From Aquicoccus porphyridii (lineage in GTDB: Bacteria; Pseudomonadota; Alphaproteobacteria; Rhodobacterales; Rhodobacteraceae), in assembly GCF_008369105.1 (NCBI RefSeq), contig NZ_VINQ01000024.1:1-43483 (forward strand): 43,483 nucleotides of DNA, written 5' to 3'. Position 1 is the first letter of the stretch, and every line of letters starts with the position of its first letter. Shown here one piece after another: positions 34,026 to 41,870 of the stretch. Below the pieces are notes generated by a model. The model searched no databases. It was not told the DNA's origin and was given only the letters and a program-made list of their open reading frames with translations. Made by a program: the position numbers and the translations under genes.

Positions 34026-35336
34026 CTAGAAGTCCAGAACTGACGGTAACCACAACGCGATGCCGGGAAACAGGAACACCAGCGCCAGCCCAAGCAGCTG
34101 CAGCACCACAAAAGGCCCGACCGAACGGTAGATGTCGCCCATGGTCACATCCTTCGGGAGCACCCCCTTCAGCCAGAAGAGCACGAACCCGAATGGCGGC
34201 GTCAGATAGGCGATCTGGATCGCTACGATGAACAACGCGCCGAACCAAAGTTTATCGACACCGAGCGGCTCAAGTATCGGCACGAAAAGCGGCGTGCAAA
34301 GCATGATGATGGCCCAATCATCCATGAACATGCCCAGCACCACGATGATTGCCATCATCATGATCAGGATTCCGTTGGTGCCGCCAGGCATGGACAGCAC
34401 CAACTGCGTCAACAGATCCTGACTGCCCATCGTGTTGAAGATATTGAGAAAGATCGTTGCGGCAATCAGAATCCATAACCCCATGCCGGTCAACATGATC
34501 GTGGAGGACAAGGATTCGCGCAGCACCTGCCATGTCAGGCGACCATAGATCAGGTTGATCAGGAAAGCCCCGGCGGCACCAAAGGCCGCAGCTTCGGCCG
34601 GTGTCGCGATCCCACCCCAGATGACACCCAGCACGATGAAGATCAGCACCGCGAACGGCCAGATATTCATGACTGAGCGCGCCTTTTCGCGTGCCGTGAA
34701 CCGTTTGTCAGCCGGCAACGCTGGCCCGATATGCGGCTGCAGGCGGCAGCGGATACCGATGTATATGCCATAGAAGGTCGCCAGCATCAGGCCCGGCACC
34801 ACCCCGGCCAGAAAGAGATCGCCAATCGATACCTTGGCCAGCAGCCCGTAGAAAATGAATGGCACGCTGGGTGGGATCAGCGCGCCCAGCGCGCCACCGG
34901 CCGCGATGGCACCGATCGCGATGGACCGGTCGTAACCGTATTTCATCATCGAGGGGTAGGCAATTTGCGCCATGGTTATCGTGGCTGGCGGCGTGATCCC
35001 GGTAACGGCAGCAAAGATAGTGCAGACCTTGACCGTCCCGATGGCAAGGCCACCATGGATATGCCCAATGAGTTTGTAGACCGCGTCATAAGCAGCCTCG
35101 GCAATGCCAGAGAAACGGATCAGGCTGCCCATAAACAAGAATAGCGGCACTGTAACCAGGATCGTTGTCCAAGGGGTTGAGTAGAACGCGCTAGGCACCG
35201 CCATGAGTGCACGCGGTTCGATGATCATGCCAAATAGAACTGCTACCCCGCCCAACCCGAAAGCAACGGGCAGTCCCATGAACAGGACGATGAATAAAAC
35301 GATGAAGTAAAGCGCCGTGATGAGTTCCAGGCTCAT
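34026..35336 (-). CDS. TRAP transporter large permease (DctM family), second DctPQM-type system
   Basis: A 436-residue, roughly 12-segment membrane subunit. LFMGLPVAFGLGGVAVLFG, IAAGGALGALIPPSVPFIFY and FGFVLFWLKGVLPKDVTMGD mark the DctM family. The ATG at 35336 (MSLELITALYF) has GGGGAAA nearby and starts at the first membrane segment. It is the last gene of the operon Q-P-M, separated from the binding-protein gene by 262 bases that contain a strong hairpin. Substrate probably a carboxylate. Confidence 0.94.
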   Translation of the reverse strand: MSLELITALYFIVLFIVLFMGLPVAFGLGGVAVLFGMIIEPRALMAVPSAFYSTPWTTILVTVPLFLFMGSLIRFSGIAEAAYDAVYKLIGHIHGGLAIGTVKVCTIFAAVTGITPPATITMAQIAYPSMMKYGYDRSIAIGAIAAGGALGALIPPSVPFIFYGLLAKVSIGDLFLAGVVPGLMLATFYGIYIGIRCRLQPHIGPALPADKRFTAREKARSVMNIWPFAVLIFIVLGVIWGGIATPAEAAAFGAAGAFLINLIYGRLTWQVLRESLSSTIMLTGMGLWILIAATIFLNIFNTMGSQDLLTQLVLSMPGGTNGILIMMMAIIVVLGMFMDDWAIIMLCTPLFVPILEPLGVDKLWFGALFIVAIQIAYLTPPFGFVLFWLKGVLPKDVTMGDIYRSVGPFVVLQLLGLALVFLFPGIALWLPSVLDF

Positions 35337-35498
35337 GTGTTTCCCCAAGCTGGGTGGCAGCCGGTCTGGCAAGCCATGCTGTTTTAGATCACCCAGGTCG
35401 CCCGCATCCGCAGCAGGTACACCCGCCTGTCCCTCAGAATACACCGGGCAGATGGCGTTGCCACACTGACGGGGGTCTCAGGGTTTTCTTGTGCTGGC

Positions 35499-35530
35499 AC
35501 GCCGACCCTTGATGTAACGCGGGTCGGCGT
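35499..35530 (-). promoter_or_regulatory. Intercistronic hairpin between binding protein and large permease
   Basis: ACGCCGACCC (35499-35508) and GGGTCGGCGT (35521-35530) form a perfect 10-bp stem with a 12-base loop, in the 262-base gap after the dctP-type gene. On the minus strand no T-tract follows. It is the third instance of this arrangement in the window. The rest of the gap (35337-35498, 35531-35598) contains no gene I can support. Confidence 0.72.
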
Positions 35531-35598
35531 CCCGTTTTCTTGCCATGCTTGTGGGCCTTTCGGCACATCACGAGCCAGCATGCCCGAGGTGGCGGGAC

Positions 35599-36654
35599 TC
35601 AGTACAACCCGGCCTCTCGCAGATAGTCAGTCCACAGTTCGACTCCACGCGCGGTCAGTTCGGACTGGGCGGCAACCTGCGGCCAGACCTCGGCGATCGA
35701 GACGGCACGCATGCGCGCCACTTCCTCGTCCGACAAGTGGATGACCTCGCCTCCGGCATCGACCAGATCCTGTAGCGCCTCTTCGACCCCTTCGGCATGC
35801 ATCTCGCTGGTCTTGAAGTAGACCTCTTCGAAGACGCCATCGATCTGCTCACGTTGCCAGTCCGTCAGGGCGTTCCAGGCATCCAGGTTGATGAAGATTT
35901 CCTGATGCTGCGCCGGGTTCCAGCCGGGCATGATGGCGTAGTCCACGACTTCGTGAAAGGACATGTCGTTGATGCCACCGGTGTCCCAATAGGTGCCCTC
36001 GACCGTACCCAGGCGGATGGCGGTGTAGATATCGCCCGCGCCCATCGACACGGGCGAGCCGCCCATGGTGGAGTGGAATATCGCCTGTGGCCCGCCTGCC
36101 CGCATCGGCCGCCCGGCCAGATCGTCAAGGCTATCGACCCGGAACTTGGTGAACATGGCATTCGGGCCCTGATTGCTCCAGCCCGCCCAGTAGAGGTTGC
36201 GCGACATCGCGGCCTCCTGGACCAGTTCGCCGATCCGATAATCAGGGTCGCCCCACATCGCCTCCCACGCTTGTTCGGTGGTTTCGGCACCCATTGCCAT
36301 GCCGAAGGCAAGCATCCCCTCAGGCATGTCGCCGCCATAGACGGTGGCCCAGCAAGCGGTGACATCAATCGCGCCGGCGATGGTTGCTCCGAACGCCTCA
36401 CCGCCGCTGATCAGGGCGCCTGCGGGTTCCAGCCGAATCTGAACGGTGCCCTCGGTCGCCTCTTCTACGGCTTCGATCCAGGGAACAACGCCATTGTCCC
36501 AGCCGGCATCGGTCTGGTCAAAACAGGGCTGGAACACCCAGTTGGTGACGCTATCGGGGGGCCCATGATCGTCACTCAGCGCGATGGTCGTGGACAACGC
36601 CAAAGCGCCAGTCGCCAGGCATCCTGCCTTCCACATCTGTCTTGATCTCGTCAT
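35599..36654 (-). CDS. TRAP transporter solute-binding protein (DctP family), second system
   Basis: A 351-residue periplasmic protein with a Sec-type signal (MWKAGCLATGALALSTTIALS, cleavage near residue 27). The mature part has NWVFQPCFDQTDAGWDNGV, RLEPAGALISGGEAF, the family segment SLDDLAGRPMRAGGPQAIF (Arg for carboxylate binding) and DIYTAIRLGTVEGTYWDTGG. It is unlike the first DctP in sequence, so the two systems probably take different substrates. The ATG at 36654 is set by AGGAGA. Middle gene of the operon Q-P-M. Confidence 0.92.
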   Translation of the reverse strand: MTRSRQMWKAGCLATGALALSTTIALSDDHGPPDSVTNWVFQPCFDQTDAGWDNGVVPWIEAVEEATEGTVQIRLEPAGALISGGEAFGATIAGAIDVTACWATVYGGDMPEGMLAFGMAMGAETTEQAWEAMWGDPDYRIGELVQEAAMSRNLYWAGWSNQGPNAMFTKFRVDSLDDLAGRPMRAGGPQAIFHSTMGGSPVSMGAGDIYTAIRLGTVEGTYWDTGGINDMSFHEVVDYAIMPGWNPAQHQEIFINLDAWNALTDWQREQIDGVFEEVYFKTSEMHAEGVEEALQDLVDAGGEVIHLSDEEVARMRAVSIAEVWPQVAAQSELTARGVELWTDYLREAGLY

Positions 36655-36708
36655 CGTTATTCTCCTCTGCTGGTTGGTTAGTCCTGTCCTTTTCGGGTGG
36701 CCCAATCC

Positions 36709-37242
36709 TCAGTTCTCTTCCGGCGGATGCTCGGCCACGACAATCAGCACATTGCGCACAAAATTGCGGATCAGCATGATCAGCACCAGTGCCGCCCCCA
36801 CGGGGATTGCCGCCTTGATCGGATACAACGGGATCGGCACGGCGGTTGGCGTTACTTGGCCAAGCCGCAAGGACAACTGTGCCGCATCTATGCCTTTCGT
36901 GATGAGAACATAGAGAAACAGAAAGCTGATGGCGGAGGTCACGATATCCAGAATCGCCCGGTTGCGCCTGGATGCATTAGCATAGAACACGTCCAGCTTC
37001 ACAAAAGCGTCGTACTTGATCGCATAGGCACCGCCAACGCAGGCCATCAGTACCATGGCAGCCTGCATGGTGGTGCCGATCCAAAGCGATTGCTGGTTCA
37101 TCACATAGCGCAGGAAGACATCGGTCACGCCCAGCACCATGCAATAAAGTACAAGCAGCCAGCCAATCCAACCTGCGGCCTCTGCAATCGCGTCTATCAG
37201 TTTCTCAACACCGCGCAAAAATATCACAGGGTTCTGCCCCAC
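36709..37242 (-). CDS. TRAP transporter small permease (DctQ family), second system
   Basis: A 177-residue membrane protein with four predicted segments: LLVLYCMVLGVTDVFLRYVM, MVLMACVGGAYAIKYDAFVK (the DctQ loop followed by LDVFY), ILDIVTSAISFLFLYVLI and AAIPVGAALVLIMLIRNFVR. The start given is a GTG at 37242 without a good Shine-Dalgarno; a GTG five codons further in (37227) follows a GGGG and is an alternative. It is the first gene of the operon, 54 bases upstream of the binding-protein gene, with no identified promoter in the 621-base region before it. Confidence 0.88.
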   Translation of the reverse strand: MGQNPVIFLRGVEKLIDAIAEAAGWIGWLLVLYCMVLGVTDVFLRYVMNQQSLWIGTTMQAAMVLMACVGGAYAIKYDAFVKLDVFYANASRRNRAILDIVTSAISFLFLYVLITKGIDAAQLSLRLGQVTPTAVPIPLYPIKAAIPVGAALVLIMLIRNFVRNVLIVVAEHPPEEN

Positions 37243-37703
37243 TGATTGTGCCCGCTATTTGCCCTTCCAGGACATGCATGCCGGGTGTCAGGCAACCATG
37301 CCAAAGGACCATGGCAGTGTCGGGGCAGCACTACAAATATCGACATCTCCAAGAGACGTCCGCTCACCAACACCAAAAGTGTGGCCTAATTTTACCAACC
37401 GATCAAGTATCGCAAGTTTCAGCGGGAATCCATGTTCACTGAGGATGGAAGACTGCTCGCGGGGAAGATTGCCGCCCTCTTGCGCCTGGCCGGGCGGGTT
37501 CGTTCCCGTTTTCCTCACGCAGGCTGCGCCGCGACAGAGGACCCTGGCCATTCAGATGCGGTATCGTCATGCCAACAGGACGCCGGGCCTGCTCGCGGGC
37601 AGCACCGGGATCTCAAATTCCGCAACGATGGCGAATGACCGGCTTGCGAAACGGACAAAAGGTCCATGTTTTCGCAATATTGTGGTCAGCAATGATCGGG
37701 AGA

Positions 37704-37721
37704 AATGGTGCCCAGGAGAGG
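37704..37721. repeat. Left attachment-site core (att), tRNA 3'-end fragment
   Basis: AATGGTGCCCAGGAGAGG, identical to 43179-43196. Read on the minus strand it ends CCTCTCCTGGGCACCA, i.e. T-stem, acceptor strand and CCA of a tRNA (probably a leucine tRNA). No tRNA body adjoins it here, so this is a displaced fragment. Confidence 0.8.
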
Positions 37722-37838
37722 CATCCAATTCCTATATATTGGGGTGCCGTGGTGCGCCGAAAATTCCCACAACTTATAAAAATAAGGGTTTTTCTGCCCC
37801 AGACTGTTCCATTCTGACCCGTTGTATGCCATATCTAG

Positions 37839-37847
37839 GGGTGGATA
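37839..37847 (+). repeat. Arm-like motif GGGTGGATA (left)
   Basis: GGGTGGATA, within a 13-base match GGGGTGGATACAG that recurs at 43116-43128. It lies 17 bases before the integrase start codon and is a candidate arm-type integrase site. Confidence 0.45.
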
Positions 37848-37863
37848 CAGAGGTGGACAGCGA

Positions 37864-39054
37864 ATGGCACGCCCCAAGCACAAGCTCACAAGCGCAGAAC
37901 TCAAGGCCAAGGCCCCCGGCAAGCATTCCGATGGTGGCGGCCTTTGGTTCCACATGCGGCCCGACGGCGGCGCGCAATGGTTCCTGCGCTACACGATATT
38001 CGGACGGCGGCATGAAATGGGGCTGGGCAGCTTTCCCGCCGTTTCGCTGAAAGAGGCGCGCGCGGAAGCCGAGCGGTGGCAAGCGGTCGTGCGCGAAGGC
38101 AAGGATGCCATCAAGGAACGCGAACGCCAGCGCAGGGCGGCAGAGCAGAACCTGCATGTCCTGAATGACATTGCCCGCGATGCCTTCGAGAGCCGCAAGG
38201 CGGACCTCAAAGGCGATGGCAAGGCGGGCCGGTGGTTCAGCCCGCTTGAACTGCACGTCCTGCCCAAACTGGGCAAGATGCCCGTGTCGCAGATCGAACA
38301 GCGCGATATCCGCGACACCCTGGCCCCCATCTGGCACACAAAGGCCGACACGGCACGCAAGGCCATGAACCGGCTGTCCATCTGCCTACGCCATGCGGCG
38401 GCGCTGGGGCTGGATGTGGACTTGCAGGCCACCGACAAGGCCAAGGCCCTGTTGGGCAAGCAACGGCACAAGGCCCAGAACATTCCCGCCTTGCCGTGGC
38501 AGGACGTGCCCGCGTTCTACCAGTCGCTGGACGGCGGATCGGTCACGGAACTGGCGCTGCGCTTGCTCATCCTGACGGCGGTGCGCAGCTATCCGCTCCG
38601 CTTCCTGCACCTTGACCAGATCGACGGTGATACCTGGACCATCCCCGCAGAGGCCATGAAAGGCCGCGTGGGCGCGACCAGCGATTTCCGGGTGCCGTTG
38701 TCGCAGGAGGCGCAGAAGGTGATTGCAGAGGCCGCCCCGTTCGCCCGTGACGGCTTCCTGTTTCCGGGCGTGCGCAAGGGCGTGATTTCCGACATGACCA
38801 TGGGCAAGTTCATGGAACGGCGCGGGATGCTGGCACGCCCGCATGGCTTTCGCAGTTCGTTTAGGGATTGGCTGGCAGAGGCCACCAATGCGCCGCATGA
38901 CGTGGCGGAGACGGCGCTGTGTCACGTGGTGGGCGGATCGGTCGAACGGAGTTACCGGCGGACAGACTATCTTGAGCAGCGGCGCGCGCTAATGGAGCGG
39001 TGGGCTAAACTAGCAACTAGCAACTCGAACGTTGTCAGGTTGACCGCGACATGA
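37864..39054 (+). CDS. Tyrosine-type site-specific integrase (DUF4102 / P4-like)
   Basis: A 396-residue recombinase that inserts and excises the element at a tRNA gene. Residues 20-70 are the DUF4102 arm-binding domain (HSDGGGLWFHMRPDGGAQWF, RRHEMGLGSFPAVSLKEAR); the SAM-like core-binding part is about 95-200; the catalytic domain carries R241 (LTAVRSYPL), H327 and R330 (HGFRSSFRDW), H354 and the likely nucleophile Y364 (ERSYRRTDYLEQRR). The Arg-box reads RSYPL instead of the usual R-x-G-E, but the key residues are present, so it should be active. ATG at 37864 (MARPKHKLTS); no strong Shine-Dalgarno. Its stop overlaps the next start as ATGA. Confidence 0.93.
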   Translation: MARPKHKLTSAELKAKAPGKHSDGGGLWFHMRPDGGAQWFLRYTIFGRRHEMGLGSFPAVSLKEARAEAERWQAVVREGKDAIKERERQRRAAEQNLHVLNDIARDAFESRKADLKGDGKAGRWFSPLELHVLPKLGKMPVSQIEQRDIRDTLAPIWHTKADTARKAMNRLSICLRHAAALGLDVDLQATDKAKALLGKQRHKAQNIPALPWQDVPAFYQSLDGGSVTELALRLLILTAVRSYPLRFLHLDQIDGDTWTIPAEAMKGRVGATSDFRVPLSQEAQKVIAEAAPFARDGFLFPGVRKGVISDMTMGKFMERRGMLARPHGFRSSFRDWLAEATNAPHDVAETALCHVVGGSVERSYRRTDYLEQRRALMERWAKLATSNSNVVRLTAT

Positions 39055-39872
39055 ATTACTTGGCCAATTTATTGGGCATTGCCGGAACTCTTGAGCCTCC
39101 TGACATTCGCGGCGAAGAAAAATTGCCGACCGCGCTGTCCTACGCTGTTGAAGTAATGGGCCCATGGATACGGCGGGGTGAGGTATACATACCGTTCATT
39201 GACGCCCCAGTGATGGAGGCATTGGCAAACTTCCAAGCCGTTCACCAGACTGTGGGCTACGATAACGAAAGCAAGGAATTGGTTGGCTACAAGACTTCGG
39301 ACATCAGTCTAGAACAATGGCAGGGCCACTTTCGTCAAAGCGCAAGAGCAGCGCAGTACATTCGACTCAGGTTGGCCGTGAACATCGAAAACGGTTATCC
39401 GATGCCAAAGCCTGCGAAACAGTTCGCCGGTATGCTTGCCAATGGTATGGCCGATCCACCGGCCCCGAAAAAGAAGAAATCTCAGCGGCACCGAGATACC
39501 CTACTTGCTGGCGTGGCAAAGAAGATATCTGCCGCATTCGGCCTGCCGCTAGGAGCAACAAAATCTCGCCTCTCTCAAGAGCCACCGCCGATTTGTGCCT
39601 GCGTCATCGCAGCGGCAGCGCTTCATGGACACGGCATATCCGTCGCGTTTCCGCGTGCCGACGCAATTTGCCGAAAAACTGACTTACCTATTGAAATTGC
39701 AGCGACAAGCTACGTTTTCAAGCCCTTAAACTTGCGCCCGATCAAGAACCGCCTTGCGCTAATCCCACCGGACGAGTTCCGAGCGGATGCACAAAAGCAG
39801 TATGCGGATCAGTATGACCGGGCAGCGCGGCGACTGGGTAGCGCGTTACCTAGGTTGCCCCCGGAACAATAG
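39051..39872 (+). CDS. Integrase-coupled protein of unknown function
   Basis: A 273-residue soluble protein translationally coupled to the integrase (4-base overlap). I do not recognise the N-terminal half (1-120). The middle PMPKPAKQFAGMLANGM, then KKKKSQRHRDTLLAGVAKKI and PPPICACVIAAAALHGHGIS, resembles a helical region seen in proteins of alphaproteobacterial mobile elements that often sit next to integrases. No enzymatic motif, signal or membrane segment. Codon use looks less biased than the chromosome (more A/T at third positions), consistent with transfer. It could assist recombination or be an accessory gene; neither is shown. Confidence 0.75.
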   Translation: MNYLANLLGIAGTLEPPDIRGEEKLPTALSYAVEVMGPWIRRGEVYIPFIDAPVMEALANFQAVHQTVGYDNESKELVGYKTSDISLEQWQGHFRQSARAAQYIRLRLAVNIENGYPMPKPAKQFAGMLANGMADPPAPKKKKSQRHRDTLLAGVAKKISAAFGLPLGATKSRLSQEPPPICACVIAAAALHGHGISVAFPRADAICRKTDLPIEIAATSYVFKPLNLRPIKNRLALIPPDEFRADAQKQYADQYDRAARRLGSALPRLPPEQ

Positions 39873-39962
39873 GGGGCGATAGATAATCAACGACAGGATA
39901 AGTTGAGCACCGAGGTAAGCACCGGGGCAAAGTAGGGCGCCGGCCAACCAAGGAGTCAACCA

Positions 39963-40133
39963 ATGCGCTATTTAACATTCAGCGACCTTCAGAAAAAACT
40001 CGGGGGCCGAGGCCGCACGACCATCTACCGCGATGTCGAACTGGGCCGACTTCCGAAGCCTGTGAAAATCGGCGGACGCCTCTACTGGGCCGAAACCGAT
40101 ATCGACGCCGCAATCGCGGCACATGCGGCGTAA
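39963..40133 (+). CDS. AlpA-family excisionase/regulator (56 residues)
   Basis: A short DNA-binding protein: FSDLQKKLGGRGRTTIYRDV, then LGRLPKPVKIGGRLYWAETD and a helical end. This is the MerR-like winged helix of AlpA/phage CP4-57 regulators, which control or directly act in excision with P4-type integrases. AAGGAG lies eight bases before the ATG. It is too short for usual length cut-offs and easy to miss. It stands 90 bases after the integrase-coupled gene. Confidence 0.88.
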   Translation: MRYLTFSDLQKKLGGRGRTTIYRDVELGRLPKPVKIGGRLYWAETDIDAAIAAHAA

Positions 40134-40246
40134 GACCCGCTCAACCCTCTGCGCGGACGCAGGGCGGATCGAGCGGGAATATATCTTAGCCGATACCCCT
40201 CTCACATACGCCCAGCGCCTTCGTGGATCAACCATGGAGGCCAAGA

Positions 40247-40552
40247 ATGGCTGACAAAACGAACTGGGGCGCTGCCCCATACGACATTCATCCGAAGGAG
40301 GGCAAGACGAGCCGCGTCGTTGTCACAGGGCGCGACCGTTGGGCGCTGGAGGCGCTCATAGCGGCTGGTCCTAATGGCTGCACGCCCATCGAGACGCCCG
40401 GCCCGCGCTGGAGCGGATATGTCCACAACCTGCGCAAGTTGGGTGTGCCCATAGAAACGGTCACAGAGGCCCATGACGGGCCGTTCGCTGGCACTCATGC
40501 CCGCTACATCCTGCGCGCACGTGTGACACGCTCAGAGGGGCATATGGCATGA
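40247..40552 (+). CDS. Winged-helix domain protein of mobile elements
   Basis: A 101-residue protein. DRWALEALIAAGPNGCTPIE, PGPRWSGYVHNLRKLGVPIE and the closing ARYILRARVTR form a small winged helix of the HTH_39-like type frequent in phages and integrated elements. ATG at 40247 has GGAGG six bases upstream. Role probably DNA binding in element maintenance or gene control. The stop overlaps the next small ORF as ATGA. Confidence 0.8.
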   Translation: MADKTNWGAAPYDIHPKEGKTSRVVVTGRDRWALEALIAAGPNGCTPIETPGPRWSGYVHNLRKLGVPIETVTEAHDGPFAGTHARYILRARVTRSEGHMA

Positions 40553-40677
40553 TACGGCGTGACGAGCACCGCGCTGCCCCGCGCGACGAGTTTGAGCGTC
40601 GCATCCGTCACCAGTTCGGACTTTCCCGCCCCATCGCGCGGGCCATCTCAGAACTGCGCTATTCTGGCGACGTATAG
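40549..40677 (+). CDS. Small protein of 42 residues, unknown function
   Basis: Starts in an ATGA overlap with the winged-helix gene and its TAG is followed directly by the ATG of the next gene. The product is strongly charged and helical (DEFERRIRHQFGLSRPIARA). The back-to-back arrangement of three genes supports real translation. No family recognised. Confidence 0.6.
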   Translation: MIRRDEHRAAPRDEFERRIRHQFGLSRPIARAISELRYSGDV

Positions 40678-41172
40678 ATGGTCGGAAAGCTATACAGGAA
40701 AGGCAAGAGGGGCGCTGGGCGGCATGTCCAGCTCCCCGAATACCTGCAAGCAAGCGAAGCGTGGGCCAGCCTAAGCCCTGGCCCGCGCGCGCTCTACATC
40801 GAGTTGAAACGCCGGTTCAACGGGCACAACAATGGCCGGATCATCCTGAGCCACCGGCAGGCCGCCGAAGCCATCAATGTCAGCCGAAACACGGTTGGGC
40901 CATACTTCAAGGAGCTGGAGGCACGCGGGCTGATAGCGATGACCCAAGGCCCGCACCTTGGCCCTTCCGGCATCGGACAGGCAGCACTATGGGCACTGCA
41001 GGAGATACCCACGGCGGACCGTAAGCCTGCGACCAAGGGGTTTCTAAATTGGCCTAAAATAGAAAACCCTCGCCCAAAATCTGGGACGCCCCGTCCCAAT
41101 GGCTGTGACACTCGGGCCGGTAATCCGGGGTCAGAACGCGGGACCGTCCCAAAATTTGGGGCAGGAGGTTGA
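40678..41172 (+). CDS. Helix-turn-helix protein (HTH_36-like)
   Basis: A 164-residue protein starting immediately after the previous stop. ALYIELKRRFNGHNNGRIIL, then SHRQAAEAINVSRNTVGPYF and KELEARGLIAMTQGPHLG form a winged helix typical of plasmid/element proteins (HTH_36-like), which often act in replication or partition. The C-terminal 35 residues are Pro/Gly-rich with the repeated PK(S/F)G motif. Within its 3' end lie two near-identical palindromic 13-mers (41073-41085 and 41148-41160), possible binding sites. Confidence 0.78.
   Translation: MVGKLYRKGKRGAGRHVQLPEYLQASEAWASLSPGPRALYIELKRRFNGHNNGRIILSHRQAAEAINVSRNTVGPYFKELEARGLIAMTQGPHLGPSGIGQAALWALQEIPTADRKPATKGFLNWPKIENPRPKSGTPRPNGCDTRAGNPGSERGTVPKFGAGG
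41073..41160. repeat. Two near-identical palindromic 13-mers
   Basis: CCCAAAATCTGGG at 41073-41085 and CCCAAAATTTGGG at 41148-41160 differ by one base; the second is a perfect inverted repeat around one central base. They could be operator or iteron-like sites, or merely reflect the repeated PK(S/F)G peptide. Confidence 0.4.
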
Positions 41173-41329
41173 AATTTGGCAATGTCTCCGATGCCCAGAA
41201 ACCGTGACACATATACATCTAGCCATAGGCAATTGCGTTTTGATGCTCAGCGAAGCAAGCTGAGATATGCGGCATGCAGCTGGCGCACAAACTTCCGAGC
41301 TGGCAATCTGTTCGGCTCGACGTGAACCG

Positions 41330-41767
41330 ATGACGGACGGCAACGGAAACGCCATGGGCAACGACACGACTTGGATAGTGACAATCTTTCTGGTCATCGG
41401 GGCAATAGTTCTGGGCCTTTTGGCACTGTACTTGGCTTTCCTAGTACTGGTCGCGGGCTTCATGGGGGCAGCGTGGATGTTCGCATACGCCGCAGCACAG
41501 GGCTTTTTGGGTGTTGTCGCTTATGTCGCTGCCTGGGTGTTTCTCTTTCCCTTCATGGCGATTGCTTCGCTTGGCCTTGGTGCGGTACTCTTATGGAGCT
41601 TCTATTGGGAAGAACGAGCATCGCGCGGTGCCCGCATTGAGCCCAAGGTGCCGTTTCATAAGCGTCTCGTAGCTTGGTTGAAGAATGAGAATGTACATGC
41701 GCCAACGCCGCCTAGTGACCCCGAAGAGCGATACAAATGGGCTAACAGGTTGCCGCCCTACGACTAG
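41330..41767 (+). CDS. Integral membrane protein, unknown function
   Basis: A 145-residue protein with two to three hydrophobic segments (about 12-38, 40-62 and 64-88: WIVTIFLVIGAIVLGLLALY, FMGAAWMFAYAAAQG, FLFPFMAIASLGLGAVLLW) and a charged cytoplasmic tail (SDPEERYKWANRLPPYD). No family recognised. The start at 41330 is uncertain: ATG at 41354 is also possible and neither has a good Shine-Dalgarno. It is the only membrane protein of the element. Confidence 0.6.
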   Translation: MTDGNGNAMGNDTTWIVTIFLVIGAIVLGLLALYLAFLVLVAGFMGAAWMFAYAAAQGFLGVVAYVAAWVFLFPFMAIASLGLGAVLLWSFYWEERASRGARIEPKVPFHKRLVAWLKNENVHAPTPPSDPEERYKWANRLPPYD

Positions 41768-41804
41768 GGCGAAAAGGATTTTTCTCAGGAAGCCAAGCTA
41801 TTAG

Positions 41805-41835
41805 ATGGTACATCTGATAGTCCAAGACATACCAT
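41805..41835. promoter_or_regulatory. Inverted repeat upstream of the zinc-ribbon gene
   Basis: ATGGTA (41805-41810) and TACCAT (41830-41835), perfect 6-bp arms with 19 bases between, 36 bases before the start codon. Possible operator for the HTH protein of the same pair; weak evidence. Confidence 0.25.
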
Positions 41836-41870
41836 TTCCCTAATGATTTCGACAAAATCTGGAGGCGGGC

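Larger units (their letters stand above)
37243..37863. other. Chromosome/element boundary region without a recognised gene
   Basis: 621 bases between dctQ and the integrase. The left part (37260-37640) is GC-rich with open frames on both strands (for example 87 codons at 37551-37288 minus) that match no family I know and may be remnants of a gene cut by the insertion. The right part is AT-richer and holds the left attachment repeat (37704-37721) and an arm-like motif (37839-37847). Confidence 0.5.

Noticed and set aside
37259-38050. 263-codon plus-strand frame across the element boundary
   Set aside because: It crosses the att core and runs into the integrase gene in another frame; residue composition is not protein-like and there is no ribosome site.
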